From: CBDFKS01 sp965248905
GTDB taxonomy: Bacteria > Chloroflexota > Dehalococcoidia > Lucifugimonadales > JAGWBF01
NCBI GenBank assembly: GCA_965248905.1
Contig: CBDFKS010000007.1
Location: forward strand, 682,001 to 746,000
Direction: 5' to 3'
Length of the DNA: 64,000 nt
The notes below the pieces were generated by a model. That model did no database searches. It worked only from the letters and a program-made list of their open reading frames with translations, and had not been told where the DNA came from. A program made the translations under genes and the position numbers. This document shows positions 55,152-63,505 of this stretch, one piece after another; positions within the stretch are counted from its first letter, which is position 1, and every line of letters starts with the position of its first letter.

Positions 55152-56699
55152 ATGGACAAATACGACGTGGTAATTGTGGGAGCGGGTTCCGCAGGCGCTG
55201 TGCTGGCGACCCGGCTCTCGGAAGACCCTAACCGGTCTGTGCTGCTGATCGAGGCCGGCGAGGACTACCCCGACAATGAACACATCCCGGACGCCATTAA
55301 GCTCGGCAACAACCAGTTCGCTGCCTTTTATCCTCCCCATATCTGGGTTTACATGGCCCGAGCCACACCCAGGCGCGTTGAGCCCCTGCCTATCATTACA
55401 GGAAAGGGCATCGGTGGGTCCAGCTCTGTGAACGGTCAGACCTTCCTGCGGGGCATGCCAGAGGACTACGATGGCTGGGCTGCCATGGGTAACGATGAGT
55501 GGGCGTTCCAGAAAATACTGCCTTACTTCCTCAAATCGGAAACAGACCTGACGTTCCGGGGTGATTTTCATGGTTCCAACGGCCCCATACCGGTCCGGCG
55601 CCACAAGAAAGAGGACTGGATGCCCACCCAAGCCGCTCTGGTTCAGGCCGCCATGTCCATGGGTTTCCCTGAAAATCCGGATATGAATGACCCTGAGCAA
55701 ACTGGAGCCGGACCGCTGCCCACCAACAACAACGACGGGATTCGCGTAAGCACTGCCATCGCTTATCTCAATCCGAACCGCCATCGAAGCAACCTGACCA
55801 TCAGAGGGAACAGTGTAGCTACGAAAATTCTATTCGAAGGGAAAAAGGCGATTGGGGTAGAGGTCGAGACCGACGGACAGAGGGCCCCGGTGTATGGAGA
55901 CGAGATCGTCCTGAGCGCCGGAGCCATCGCGTCGCCCCAGTTGCTATTACTGTCAGGTGTGGGACCGGCAGACCAACTGCGCAGGCTGCGAATTCCGGTC
56001 CTTCAGGACCTGCCTGGAGTGGGCAAGAACCTACGAGACCACCCCAACGTGCTGCTCAAGCTATGGGTAAAGCACGGCTTCCCTCCGGACGCCACAGTGC
56101 CCATATTTCAGACGGGAGTTTACTACACCGCTGAGGGTTCCAAGGACCGCAACGATATGTTCCTCGCGGCCAAGTCCTACGATGATCCGCCCGAGGAGGA
56201 GGACCCTCGGTTCAATGAGGATAGCCGCTTTGCCGGAATTCTGCCTATCCTGAATATGCCGGTGGGTTCAGGGGAGCTACGTCTATTGAACAAAGACCCC
56301 CATAGACAGCCCCGATTGGACTACCGATATCTCATGGAACCCTGGGACCGAAAGCGATTGCGAGACAGCGTTCGCCTCTGTATTGAACTGTTACAGGAGC
56401 CTGCATTCAAGGACTTCGTTATCGACTACGTCTCGCCTACCAAGGAAACTATTGCCTCGGACAAAGCGTTGGACAGGTGGATGCTCGAAACCGCTTCGAC
56501 CGCATTCCACAGCTCCTGCACATGTAAAATGGGGCCGGCGTCTGATCCTCTTGCAGTGACGGACCAGTACTGCCGGGTGCATGGGTTGGAGAACCTTAGA
56601 GTGGTGGACGCGTCGGTCATGCCAGACCTCATTCGAGCCAACGCCAATTGCACAACCATCATGATCGCCGAGCGAGTTGCCGATTGGATGAAAGCGTAG
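55152..56699 (+). CDS. GMC family FAD oxidoreductase
   Basis: A 515-residue glucose-methanol-choline oxidoreductase. FAD binding is shown by DVVIVGAGSAGAVLATRLSE and by GIGGSSSVNGQTFLRG (GMC signature 1); EIVLSAGAIASPQLLLLSGV is signature 2. The active-site His lies in AFHSSCTCKMG and the C-terminal NANCTTIMIAERVADW closes the fold, with Asn in the place of the second catalytic residue. It oxidises an alcohol with release of reduced flavin; substrate not visible. Start ATG 55152 has GGAGGAAACC upstream; ATG 55140 would enclose it. It is followed by CoxG-like, VOC and SDR genes on the same strand, suggesting a shared catabolic role. Confidence 0.92.
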   Translation: MDKYDVVIVGAGSAGAVLATRLSEDPNRSVLLIEAGEDYPDNEHIPDAIKLGNNQFAAFYPPHIWVYMARATPRRVEPLPIITGKGIGGSSSVNGQTFLRGMPEDYDGWAAMGNDEWAFQKILPYFLKSETDLTFRGDFHGSNGPIPVRRHKKEDWMPTQAALVQAAMSMGFPENPDMNDPEQTGAGPLPTNNNDGIRVSTAIAYLNPNRHRSNLTIRGNSVATKILFEGKKAIGVEVETDGQRAPVYGDEIVLSAGAIASPQLLLLSGVGPADQLRRLRIPVLQDLPGVGKNLRDHPNVLLKLWVKHGFPPDATVPIFQTGVYYTAEGSKDRNDMFLAAKSYDDPPEEEDPRFNEDSRFAGILPILNMPVGSGELRLLNKDPHRQPRLDYRYLMEPWDRKRLRDSVRLCIELLQEPAFKDFVIDYVSPTKETIASDKALDRWMLETASTAFHSSCTCKMGPASDPLAVTDQYCRVHGLENLRVVDASVMPDLIRANANCTTIMIAERVADWMKA

Positions 56700-56761
56700 G
56701 GGCATAACCTCGAATGCTAGACCCGTTGTCTATGACCTAAGATGTTTGGAAGGAGACTGAC

Positions 56762-57208
56762 ATGAAACTGGCAGAGCGCGTTGTTATCGACGTTCCCATC
56801 GACGACGTCTGGAAGATCATCACAGACATCCCCAGCATGGCTTTGTGTATCCCCGGTGCCGAGGCGGCGCCCGGAAACTCAGGCAAGTATGAGGCCAACA
56901 TCAAGGCCCGAGTAGGTCCATTGACCATAAACGTCGAGGGCACTCTCTCAGTTAAAGAGACCGATGCCGCCGCAAAACGGACGGTTCTGGATGTTGAAGG
57001 CGTTGTGCGCCAGGCAGGGGGCGGTGTTCAAGGAACCATGACCTTCGAGCTCAGCGAGCCTGCCGCCGGCAAGACGGAGATACACTCCATCGCCGACCTC
57101 AATTTGCAGCGAACCTTGGCCATGCTGGACAACGCACTAATAAAGCGTAAAGCCAAAGGCATGTTCAAAGAGTTTGCTAAGAACCTGGCGGAGAGAGCCA
57201 ACCAGTAA
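56762..57208 (+). CDS. CoxG-like SRPBCC family protein
   Basis: A 148-residue protein of the carbon monoxide dehydrogenase subunit G (CoxG) family: LAERVVIDVPIDDVWKIITD, MALCIPGAEA, YEANIKARVGPLTINVEG and the helix near the end (MLDNALIKRKAKGMFKEFA). The START/SRPBCC fold makes a hydrophobic pocket; CoxG recruits molybdenum-type CO dehydrogenase to the membrane. No coxSML genes are in view, so it probably serves another oxidoreductase, perhaps the neighbouring GMC enzyme. AAGGAGACTGAC precedes ATG 56762. Confidence 0.88.
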   Translation: MKLAERVVIDVPIDDVWKIITDIPSMALCIPGAEAAPGNSGKYEANIKARVGPLTINVEGTLSVKETDAAAKRTVLDVEGVVRQAGGGVQGTMTFELSEPAAGKTEIHSIADLNLQRTLAMLDNALIKRKAKGMFKEFAKNLAERANQ

Positions 57209-57296
57209 TAATGGCTTTACGGACAGGCCAGCCGGACCGGTATATTTTCCCAATCTTTGTCTGGCACCGGCAGCTCACACGTCAGGCAACATTCCC

Positions 57297-57665
57297 ATGA
57301 TCACCAACATGAAAACCGTCGCCGTATACTTATCGGACCAGCAAGAAGCGTTAAACTTCTACACTGAAACGCTGGGGTTCGAGGTCCAGCGCAATCAACC
57401 CATGGGGGCCCAAGGAAACTGGATCGAGGTTTCACCCAGCGGCGCGCAGAGTCACGTCGTGATATACCCAAAGTCAATGATGGAAGATTGGGAGCAACGC
57501 AACCCATCCATCGTGTTTGGCTGCGACGATATCGAAGGGACCTATAAAGAGCTTATCCAGCGCGGTGTGAACTTCACCCGCACGCCGACCAAGATGGCAT
57601 GGGGAACCTTCGCCATGTTTGTTGACCTGGACGGCAACGAGTTTGTGATAACCGAAGGTGCCTGA
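57297..57665 (+). CDS. Glyoxalase/VOC superfamily protein
   Basis: A 122-residue vicinal-oxygen-chelate protein: MKTVAVYLSDQQEALNFYTE with LGFEVQ, WIEVSPSG, VFGCDDIEGTYKEL and MFVDLDGNEFVI. The two beta-alpha-beta-beta-beta halves and the Glu and Asp near the end fit a metal-dependent lyase, dioxygenase or resistance protein; the classical N-terminal His ligand is Tyr/Val here, so metal binding is uncertain. The start at ATG 57297 is approximate; ATG 57309 is also possible, and neither has a strong ribosome site. Confidence 0.82.
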   Translation: MITNMKTVAVYLSDQQEALNFYTETLGFEVQRNQPMGAQGNWIEVSPSGAQSHVVIYPKSMMEDWEQRNPSIVFGCDDIEGTYKELIQRGVNFTRTPTKMAWGTFAMFVDLDGNEFVITEGA

Positions 57666-57769
57666 TGGTAGCCGCTCTTAGCCTGGGGTATCCGAGTGGC
57701 CAGGTCCAATATTATTCCAACCAAGACTGTATTTCATAACAAACCAACTGTGTAAGGAGGATATCAATC

Positions 57770-58516
57770 GTGACCGATTCGATGAGGGTCGACGGCGAAG
57801 TAGCTATTGTGACCGGCGGCGCCCAAGGCATCGGCAAGGGAGCCGCTCTTACCCTGGCGGAGGCCGGAGCTACCATAGTAATCGGGGATATCAAAGACTC
57901 ATCGGGCACCGTAGAGGAGATTCGTTCTGCAGGGGGCAAAGCGGTGAGCATGCAAATGGACACCAGCCGCCCCGCCGACGCCCAGGCCTTGGTGGACCTG
58001 GCGATGAAGGAATACGGTCGCCTGGACATACTTGTAAATAACGCGGGAATTGATGGCCCCTTCGGAACCGTCTGGGACTTGCCCGATGAGGAGTGGGAGC
58101 GAGTCATATCGGTAAACCTGGGCGGAGTTTTCTATTGCTCCCGTGCGGCCCTTGGACCAATGATGAAGGCAAAGAAGGGCGCAATAGTGAACATGAGCTC
58201 CCAAGCTGCCAGGAATGGAAGCAAGGACATCTCGCCGGCATACCATGCCAGCAAGGCGGGCATATTGGGACTAACTCTCTCCTTTTCAGGCCAAGTCTCT
58301 CACCTGGGAATTCGGGTAAATGCGGTTCTGCCGGGGCTAGTCGAGTCCTGGCGCGAGTGGACACCCGAGGAACGAGCAGCGTTGGCAGCGTTAGTGCCCC
58401 TGGGAATTGGGCAACCAAAGGATATTGGAGAGGCTATTAGGTACTTGGTGAGTCCTGCGGCTCGATGGGTCAGCGGGGTAACCATAGACCTTCACGGCGG
58501 GTGGAACATAAAGTAG
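57770..58516 (+). CDS. Short-chain dehydrogenase/reductase
   Basis: A 248-residue classical SDR. It has the cofactor motif VTGGAQGIGKG, an acidic residue ending strand 2 (VIGDIKD), which favours NAD(H), VNNAGID, the catalytic Ser in NMSSQAAR, and Tyr-x-x-x-Lys in YHASKAG. The C-terminus SGVTIDLHGGWNIK is typical. It oxidises or reduces a hydroxy/keto substrate. The start is GTG 57770, with AAGGAGG 9 bases upstream. It is the last gene of the plus-strand run and converges on the archaellum-type cluster. Confidence 0.92.
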   Translation: MTDSMRVDGEVAIVTGGAQGIGKGAALTLAEAGATIVIGDIKDSSGTVEEIRSAGGKAVSMQMDTSRPADAQALVDLAMKEYGRLDILVNNAGIDGPFGTVWDLPDEEWERVISVNLGGVFYCSRAALGPMMKAKKGAIVNMSSQAARNGSKDISPAYHASKAGILGLTLSFSGQVSHLGIRVNAVLPGLVESWREWTPEERAALAALVPLGIGQPKDIGEAIRYLVSPAARWVSGVTIDLHGGWNIK

Positions 58517-58527
58517 GGAAGAGGAAG

Positions 58528-58551
58528 AAAGCAAGAAAACCTTTCTGCTTT
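58528..58551. terminator. Two-way terminator between SDR and archaellum-type cluster
   Basis: AAAGCA-A-GAAA pairs with TTTC-TGCTTT across a three-base loop. Both strands continue with T-rich bases (TTTTAG on plus, TTTCTTCC on minus). It lies exactly between the converging genes. Confidence 0.5.
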
Positions 58552-58555
58552 TAGC

Positions 58556-59164
58556 CTATTTCCCTCCATCTTTCATCTCCGCAGCCGATCGGAGGAATTT
58601 TCGCATCTCGGAGGACAGCTCCCGGGCATCCACTGCGCCGTGTCGCTGAAGTAGTCTCTTGAGATGGGGATCGGTAGCCTTCTTTTTAAGAAATATCTCT
58701 TTCAGACCCTTGGAAGATGCAGATTGTCTGTCTGACTTGTTCATCAGTTCCTCGAGTCGTTGAGGAGACACCCGTTCTTGCTTGCCATTGACCGTTGATG
58801 GGTCCACTGCATCCTCTTCTGCATGATAACCGTTGCGATGCTCCCTCGAGCGGTTGGCGTCAGTCACCGTCGGATCGGTATCTCGTAGGGGTTCATTCCA
58901 TAACCGTGCACCCCTACCGCCAAATACATTTTGGGCCATGTCCAGGCCCAATTCAGAGATATTCTTAACGTCACTTCCTCCAACCTCAGCGGGGCCATAC
59001 CCATTTCCTATCTCACCCTTTGATGAGGCTCCAGGGTTAGATTCCCCGTTTCTTGGGGGGCTACCGTAGTGCTTAACATCAGACCCCTGCGAACGGACCT
59101 GAATATCTGTAACTTTCTTTACAAGCCAGCGTTTCATCGGCTCAATGAACAGCGACTCCCCCAT
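58556..59164 (-). CDS. Unknown protein at the end of the archaellum-type operon
   Basis: A 202-residue, hydrophilic protein with no membrane helix, signal peptide or family I recognise. The N-terminus MGESLFIEPMKRWLVKK is a possible amphipathic helix. The middle (about 30-130) is rich in Gly, Asn, Ser and Asp and probably disordered. The C-terminal 70 residues are charged and helical (PQRLEELMNKSD, KGLKEIFLKKKATD, RRHG-like LLQRHGAVDARELSSEMRKF). AGGAGGTGAC lies just before ATG 59164. It starts 19 bases after the stop of the ArlJ-like gene and so is co-transcribed. A role as a motor adaptor or regulator is a guess from position. Confidence 0.7.
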   Translation of the reverse strand: MGESLFIEPMKRWLVKKVTDIQVRSQGSDVKHYGSPPRNGESNPGASSKGEIGNGYGPAEVGGSDVKNISELGLDMAQNVFGGRGARLWNEPLRDTDPTVTDANRSREHRNGYHAEEDAVDPSTVNGKQERVSPQRLEELMNKSDRQSASSKGLKEIFLKKKATDPHLKRLLQRHGAVDARELSSEMRKFLRSAAEMKDGGK

Positions 59165-59183
59165 AATGTCACCTCCTATTAAG

Positions 59184-60743
59184 TCAATCGATCGAGAACA
59201 GCACCGAGGTAAGGAAAGGCACGGCCCCAAACATTACTCCGGAGACTATGCACATGATACTCAAGAAAGAAAAAATTTTGAGATTGCTACCACCAGCCGC
59301 GAACTTGGGAGCAAGTGCATTAGCGATAGTAAGAATGGTGATCACCAAAACTATCATAAAAGAAACCAGGGACATGTCCTGTATCCCGAATGCGTTAAGG
59401 CCCCCTGACAGCTCTCCCCCCGATGGGACAGACATCCCTGCGGGGATTTGTACGTGTTCGGCTACATCCATAGCCACCGTTGGGGTGCTGGTCACATCTG
59501 CCGATACCCCACCCAGCGTGGAATTGAAGTTAGCGATGATTTGCAGAACGAAGAGCAGGATAAACACCATAGTGGCGTGCATTGGAACGGACAAGAACGA
59601 AAATGTGGAGGCGGTTAGCTGTCGTTTAGCCCTAAGCTGAGTGATCGTAAGAGCGTAATCCGAGCAAATCCGGCCCGACTCACCGGGTCTACCTCCTAGC
59701 TCCGAGCCGTCGACAAGCATGTGAGTCGTCCGGTTCACAAGTTCGCTTCCGGTCTCCTGTCGAAATTTCTCCCAACACTCGTATCTCGGTATCCCCGCAC
59801 CCAGGCGAACGCTTAGTCGATTGACGTTCACCTCCAGAGAACCCAGGGACCGTATGTCGACCCTCCGGAGTGCTTCCGTGAGGGTGACCCCTGAGGAGCT
59901 GGCCACCGCACCGACGGTCCGTAAGAATGTGGGTAGCTCGGAATCGAGTTTCTCTACTCGTTTATCATCCTTCCAGGCATAGAAGCCCGCTGGGAACATG
60001 GACAACCCAGCGAGCAAAAACGCAACCGAAACGCCCAGCAATAGCTCTAATTGGAGGGCAAAAAACACCGCCAATACTAACCCGACAGGCAACAGCGAGA
60101 GCGCAAAGAACTTGGCCAATCTCCGTTCTTTTGGACTGCCCAAGGCCGCGTCGTATGTCATCTGTTCCACGGGAGCAACCTTATAGATTGTGTATACGCC
60201 GATTGAGGTTATGACGAACAGGGTAAACGCCATAATGATCACGAAGGTCTGGTCCAGCGAGCCCATCATCGCGGACACCAACGACACCACCATAACAAGG
60301 GTCACCGAGACCAGAATCGCTGCATAAGCATCGGTCCACTTCCTGAGATTTTCTATGCCTCTTTCATATACGTTGGTATAGCGCTCTGTCTCGACCCTGG
60401 CTTCCTGAATGCCAAAGTCCATTTCGGACTCGCCAGAAGAAACAGAGGCGGCGAACCGAAGCAAGAGACTCTTGACGTTTGAGGCTCGCGCTCGTTCGGA
60501 TAGCAACTGAAGGGCATGGGTATATTCAAAGCCCAGCCGTTTGGTCAATATGAAAATGTACTCGAAGAATACAGCTGTCTTGAAGCGCTGCTGGGAGCAG
60601 CGCTCTAGGATTTGGTCCCTGCGAAGGCCTCCCATGGACAACACGGACATATAGGTCAGATTGGATAGCAGATCGTATCCAATCACCGCGTTATCAGAAG
60701 AGACCTTCTCTATACGCCTGGGAGAGGATGTTGTGAAGCTCAT
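59184..60743 (-). CDS. arlJ: ArlJ/FlaJ-like archaellum membrane platform protein
   Basis: About 519 residues with roughly seven membrane helices and two type II secretion F (T2SF) domains. The first is near LLLRFAASVSSGESEMDFG, and the second near LPTFLRTVGAVASSSGVTLTEALRR with SGRICSDYALTITQLRAKR. Two T2SF domains in one chain of this length is the pattern of archaellum FlaJ; Tad pili instead have two separate proteins of about 300 residues. It would form the membrane base turned by the ATPase. The ATG at 60743 gives a 50-base overlap with the ATPase gene; the exact start is uncertain, and a GTG about 20 codons later is possible. Confidence 0.83.
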   Translation of the reverse strand: MSFTTSSPRRIEKVSSDNAVIGYDLLSNLTYMSVLSMGGLRRDQILERCSQQRFKTAVFFEYIFILTKRLGFEYTHALQLLSERARASNVKSLLLRFAASVSSGESEMDFGIQEARVETERYTNVYERGIENLRKWTDAYAAILVSVTLVMVVSLVSAMMGSLDQTFVIIMAFTLFVITSIGVYTIYKVAPVEQMTYDAALGSPKERRLAKFFALSLLPVGLVLAVFFALQLELLLGVSVAFLLAGLSMFPAGFYAWKDDKRVEKLDSELPTFLRTVGAVASSSGVTLTEALRRVDIRSLGSLEVNVNRLSVRLGAGIPRYECWEKFRQETGSELVNRTTHMLVDGSELGGRPGESGRICSDYALTITQLRAKRQLTASTFSFLSVPMHATMVFILLFVLQIIANFNSTLGGVSADVTSTPTVAMDVAEHVQIPAGMSVPSGGELSGGLNAFGIQDMSLVSFMIVLVITILTIANALAPKFAAGGSNLKIFSFLSIMCIVSGVMFGAVPFLTSVLFSID

Positions 60744-62460
60744 AGAAGTTGGTGATATTCCTTTCGTGAAGTCTCTTGAGAATGATGGCCCGGTCCTCCA
60801 TGTCCTGATATATTTGGCCGACTTCATGAGTAGAGACGCCTCTCCGGACGGCCACTACATGCTCCAGGAGGTTGGTATTCATGTATCCTGGAAACTCGAA
60901 GGTATCGGTTGCTGCGTCCCAGCGAAACACTTCTATAAAACCGAAGGTCTCCGAGTGCGAGTCATACCCTATCAGTTCGTTAATGCTAAGCACACGCCTC
61001 GCGGGACGCCCATCGGGTAGACGGACCGCGCTCATAATGATTATCAGATTAAGGTTGTCCAAGTAGGTTTTCGGTATGCTGATGGGATTACCGGTTAGGC
61101 GCTGAATGAGTTTTTCCACTGAAGCAGCGTGAAAGGTAGCCATGCAGGCATGGCCGGTCTGCATCGCCTGGAAAGCGATCGAGCCTTCCTCGCCTCGAAT
61201 CTCACCGATGATAATCTCGTTAGGCCGCTGGCGCATGGATGCTTTCAAGAGGTCAAACATGGTGACGGAGGAACCGCTGTTGGTCGTACCCCGCACCACC
61301 TCCCTGGTCCAGTTTGGATGGGGCACCTGGAGCTCTGGGGTATCTTCAATGCTGACTATCTTCGCATTGGGGTTGATAAACGTGCTAATCGAATTGAGAA
61401 AAGTGGTCTTTCCGGAGGCTGTTTCTCCGGAAACGAAGGTGTTCATGCCCTCTCCCACCATCAAGGATATGTAAGCAGCCATTTCATAGGACAGGGTGCC
61501 CATGTCTATGAGATCCAATACGCTCATAGGAGTGGCATTGAATTTCCGGATGGTGAAATTGCTTCCCCTCTTTGACACATCACCACCGTAGACGATGTTT
61601 ACACGGGAGCCGTCGGGCAGAATGGCGTCTATTATTGGTTCCCGCACCGTCACGGGCCGGCTGATCTTCTCGGATAGTGTGATCACAAACCTGTCTAACT
61701 CTTCCGACGTATCGAAGGAGATTCCAGACTTGAGTCCTCCAAATATCTTGTGTTCCACGAAAAGAGGTCCGACTCCACTGCAACTGATGTCCTCGATATA
61801 GGGGTCCTTTATGAGTGGCTCGATAGCTCCCAACCCCTCTTTGTCTCGGAGCATCAGGTATCGCAATCCTTGGAGCTCCTTCTCGCTCACTTGCACTCCA
61901 CCGTTCTGGCGACGGCCACCTTTAGCGCAGCAAATTCGCTCCAGACACTCCAGCAAGACCTCGGACCTCTCCTGGGCATCGCTGGCCTTTTTCAAGTCTT
62001 CGATATAATTAATCAGACGTCTGTCGATTTGCTCCATCAGACCAGAAAGAGTCGAACTCATCGAGGGCTCAATGGCGATATAGTAGTCCCGGCTATCGCT
62101 CATATCCGGGTATAGGTGAACGAACAGACCTTGTCCCACAGGATAGATTAGATTGCGGTATTTAATCTCCCTCAGATTGCGGGTAAGCCAAGCACAGTAA
62201 TCTGGTACGCCAATCTCCTCGACTGAAAGAGTATTCAGATATTCCCATAGGTGGTCCTGGTCCCTGCAATGTTCTTGAAGCTGTGCAGGCAGCTTTCGAA
62301 ACAGTGGAGAGTCGAACAGTTCATCCGGTTGGATGTCATTCGGAGTTATCCTGAACTTGAACGCTGACGTCTTGGCTACATCACCATTTGCTCCGCCAGC
62401 TTCAGCTCTTCCGGAGTGGCCCTCGGGCTCTTTATTGTCTCTATGGATCAGTATCTTCAT
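60694..62460 (-). CDS. arlI: ArlI/FlaI-like archaellum motor ATPase
   Basis: A 588-residue secretion ATPase. The N-terminal half includes KDPYIEDISCSGVGPLFVEH, the entry strand of this family. The catalytic half has Walker A GETASGKT (345-352), an Asp box SIEDTPE (370-376), Walker B IIIGEIRGEE (416-424) and the His box QTGHACMATFHA (434-445). The segment SRVNIVYGGDVSKRGSNFTI and the large N-terminal region match archaeal FlaI/PilT-type enzymes. It would drive filament assembly and rotation together with ArlJ and ArlH. It lies 75 bases after arlH and overlaps arlJ. Confidence 0.9.
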   Translation of the reverse strand: MKILIHRDNKEPEGHSGRAEAGGANGDVAKTSAFKFRITPNDIQPDELFDSPLFRKLPAQLQEHCRDQDHLWEYLNTLSVEEIGVPDYCAWLTRNLREIKYRNLIYPVGQGLFVHLYPDMSDSRDYYIAIEPSMSSTLSGLMEQIDRRLINYIEDLKKASDAQERSEVLLECLERICCAKGGRRQNGGVQVSEKELQGLRYLMLRDKEGLGAIEPLIKDPYIEDISCSGVGPLFVEHKIFGGLKSGISFDTSEELDRFVITLSEKISRPVTVREPIIDAILPDGSRVNIVYGGDVSKRGSNFTIRKFNATPMSVLDLIDMGTLSYEMAAYISLMVGEGMNTFVSGETASGKTTFLNSISTFINPNAKIVSIEDTPELQVPHPNWTREVVRGTTNSGSSVTMFDLLKASMRQRPNEIIIGEIRGEEGSIAFQAMQTGHACMATFHAASVEKLIQRLTGNPISIPKTYLDNLNLIIIMSAVRLPDGRPARRVLSINELIGYDSHSETFGFIEVFRWDAATDTFEFPGYMNTNLLEHVVAVRRGVSTHEVGQIYQDMEDRAIILKRLHERNITNFYELHNILSQAYREGLF

Positions 62461-62535
62461 TATCTCCGTCCATCTCAGACCTCTCAGCTAATCGCCGCCG
62501 GATTGGATTACCCCTTGCCATTGATGCCAACGCAT

Positions 62536-63255
62536 TTATGCTTTCGCTCTCGTTATTGGCACCATTCGCATACCCTGGCCAGGCTCGACGGCGAAGGCCG
62601 AGATATTCCCAGTTGGCATCTCTGCTCCTCTGATCTTGGCCACCTCGATGGTCTTCAACAGCTCAGTCCCTGACCTTTGGACATGAAGGCGTAGATAAGC
62701 GTCGCAGAATGATCTAACCCTGGTCAGGACCCTCTCATCGAAGGCCCCGGTGTGGACTGTACAGATGATCACCTTCCCAGCCTCACAGAGCGACTTACAT
62801 CTGGTGAAGAAGTCTTGTATTTCAATGCCTCCACCTTGCCAAACGAGGGTGGTAATAGCATCAATTACAATGACTCTGCATTTTCTTTGTTTTACGATAT
62901 GAGTAAAGAGTTCCTGAAACAGAATTTCAGGATCGGCGGCTCCTAATGGCGGGGGAATAGGATATATCTGTAAGTGGTCCATGAGAAAGTAATCTCTGAC
63001 ATTGAGCCCCAGGCTATCCATTTGACGGAGCACGCTCTGCACAGTTTGCTCCGTCGTATACATAGCCACATCTTCCCCGGCACTTAGAGCGCCCCAAATC
63101 AACTGCTGGGCCAAGGTACTCTTACCTGAAGCTGCCTCGCCTTCAATGAGCATGAGGGTCCGATCGGGAATCCCGTTGCCCAGCTTTCTGTCTATTTCCA
63201 CTTTACCCGTGGAAATGACTCGGCTACGATGACCCCAATCAACAGCGTTGGTCAT
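62536..63255 (-). CDS. arlH: ArlH/FlaH-like archaellum RecA-fold ATPase
   Basis: A 239-residue KaiC/RecA-like protein: VISTGKVEIDRKLGNGIPD, Walker A GEAASGKST (39-47), YTTEQTVQSVLRQMDSL, LQIYPI, and Walker B VIVIDA (128-133). The TTExTV-x-S-L-x-x-Q-M motif and the LRIYPI-like strand are typical of FlaH, which binds ATP and sits under the archaellum motor as a regulator. Tad and type IV pilus loci do not have this protein, so it is the key marker that the cluster is of archaellum type. Start ATG 63255 opens just ahead of the conserved first strand. Confidence 0.88.
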   Translation of the reverse strand: MTNAVDWGHRSRVISTGKVEIDRKLGNGIPDRTLMLIEGEAASGKSTLAQQLIWGALSAGEDVAMYTTEQTVQSVLRQMDSLGLNVRDYFLMDHLQIYPIPPPLGAADPEILFQELFTHIVKQRKCRVIVIDAITTLVWQGGGIEIQDFFTRCKSLCEAGKVIICTVHTGAFDERVLTRVRSFCDAYLRLHVQRSGTELLKTIEVAKIRGAEMPTGNISAFAVEPGQGMRMVPITRAKA

Positions 63256-63272
63256 CGCCCCTTCGCCCTAGA

Positions 63273-63420
63273 GTCTTTCGATTGTCTTTCCTGAGTAGGT
63301 ATCTCCGCTCGCCCTGAGCCTGTCGAAGGGCGTCGCCATGGTTCGACAACCCTTCGACTGTGCTCAGGCTGTAGCTCACCATGAGCGTTAATTTCCGCCC
63401 ACTTCGGATAATCGAAAGAC
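63273..63420. mobile_element. MITE-like element, copy 2 (148 bp)
   Basis: Perfect 11-bp terminal inverted repeats, GTCTTTCGATT (63273-63283) and AATCGAAAGAC (63410-63420). The inside carries CTCGCCCTGAGCCTGTCGAA, CCATGGTTCGACAA, CTTCGACTGTGCTCAGG and CACCATGAGCG and can fold into a long hairpin. It is clearly related to 54912-55039. It lies in the 250-base gap just upstream of arlH and separates it from the next gene of the cluster. Confidence 0.75.
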
Positions 63421-63505
63421 CCTGCCCACCGCCCAAACCGAACTACCTTACTGCTTGAACAGACTCTAATTATCGGCATCTTTCCGCTTCTAACCAAAAT
63501 TTCGA

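Noticed and set aside
59184..62460. Tad or type IV pilus assembly locus
   Set aside because: A FlaH-type ATPase is present, and the membrane protein has two T2SF domains in one chain instead of the separate TadB and TadC; no pilin, secretin or prepilin peptidase is seen.
63239..63436. Small open frame over the repeat upstream of arlH (and a similar one near 54794-55021)
   Set aside because: These are translations of the MITE-like element; the reading SLSNHG is an artefact of the repeat's TTCGACA and ACCATG blocks.
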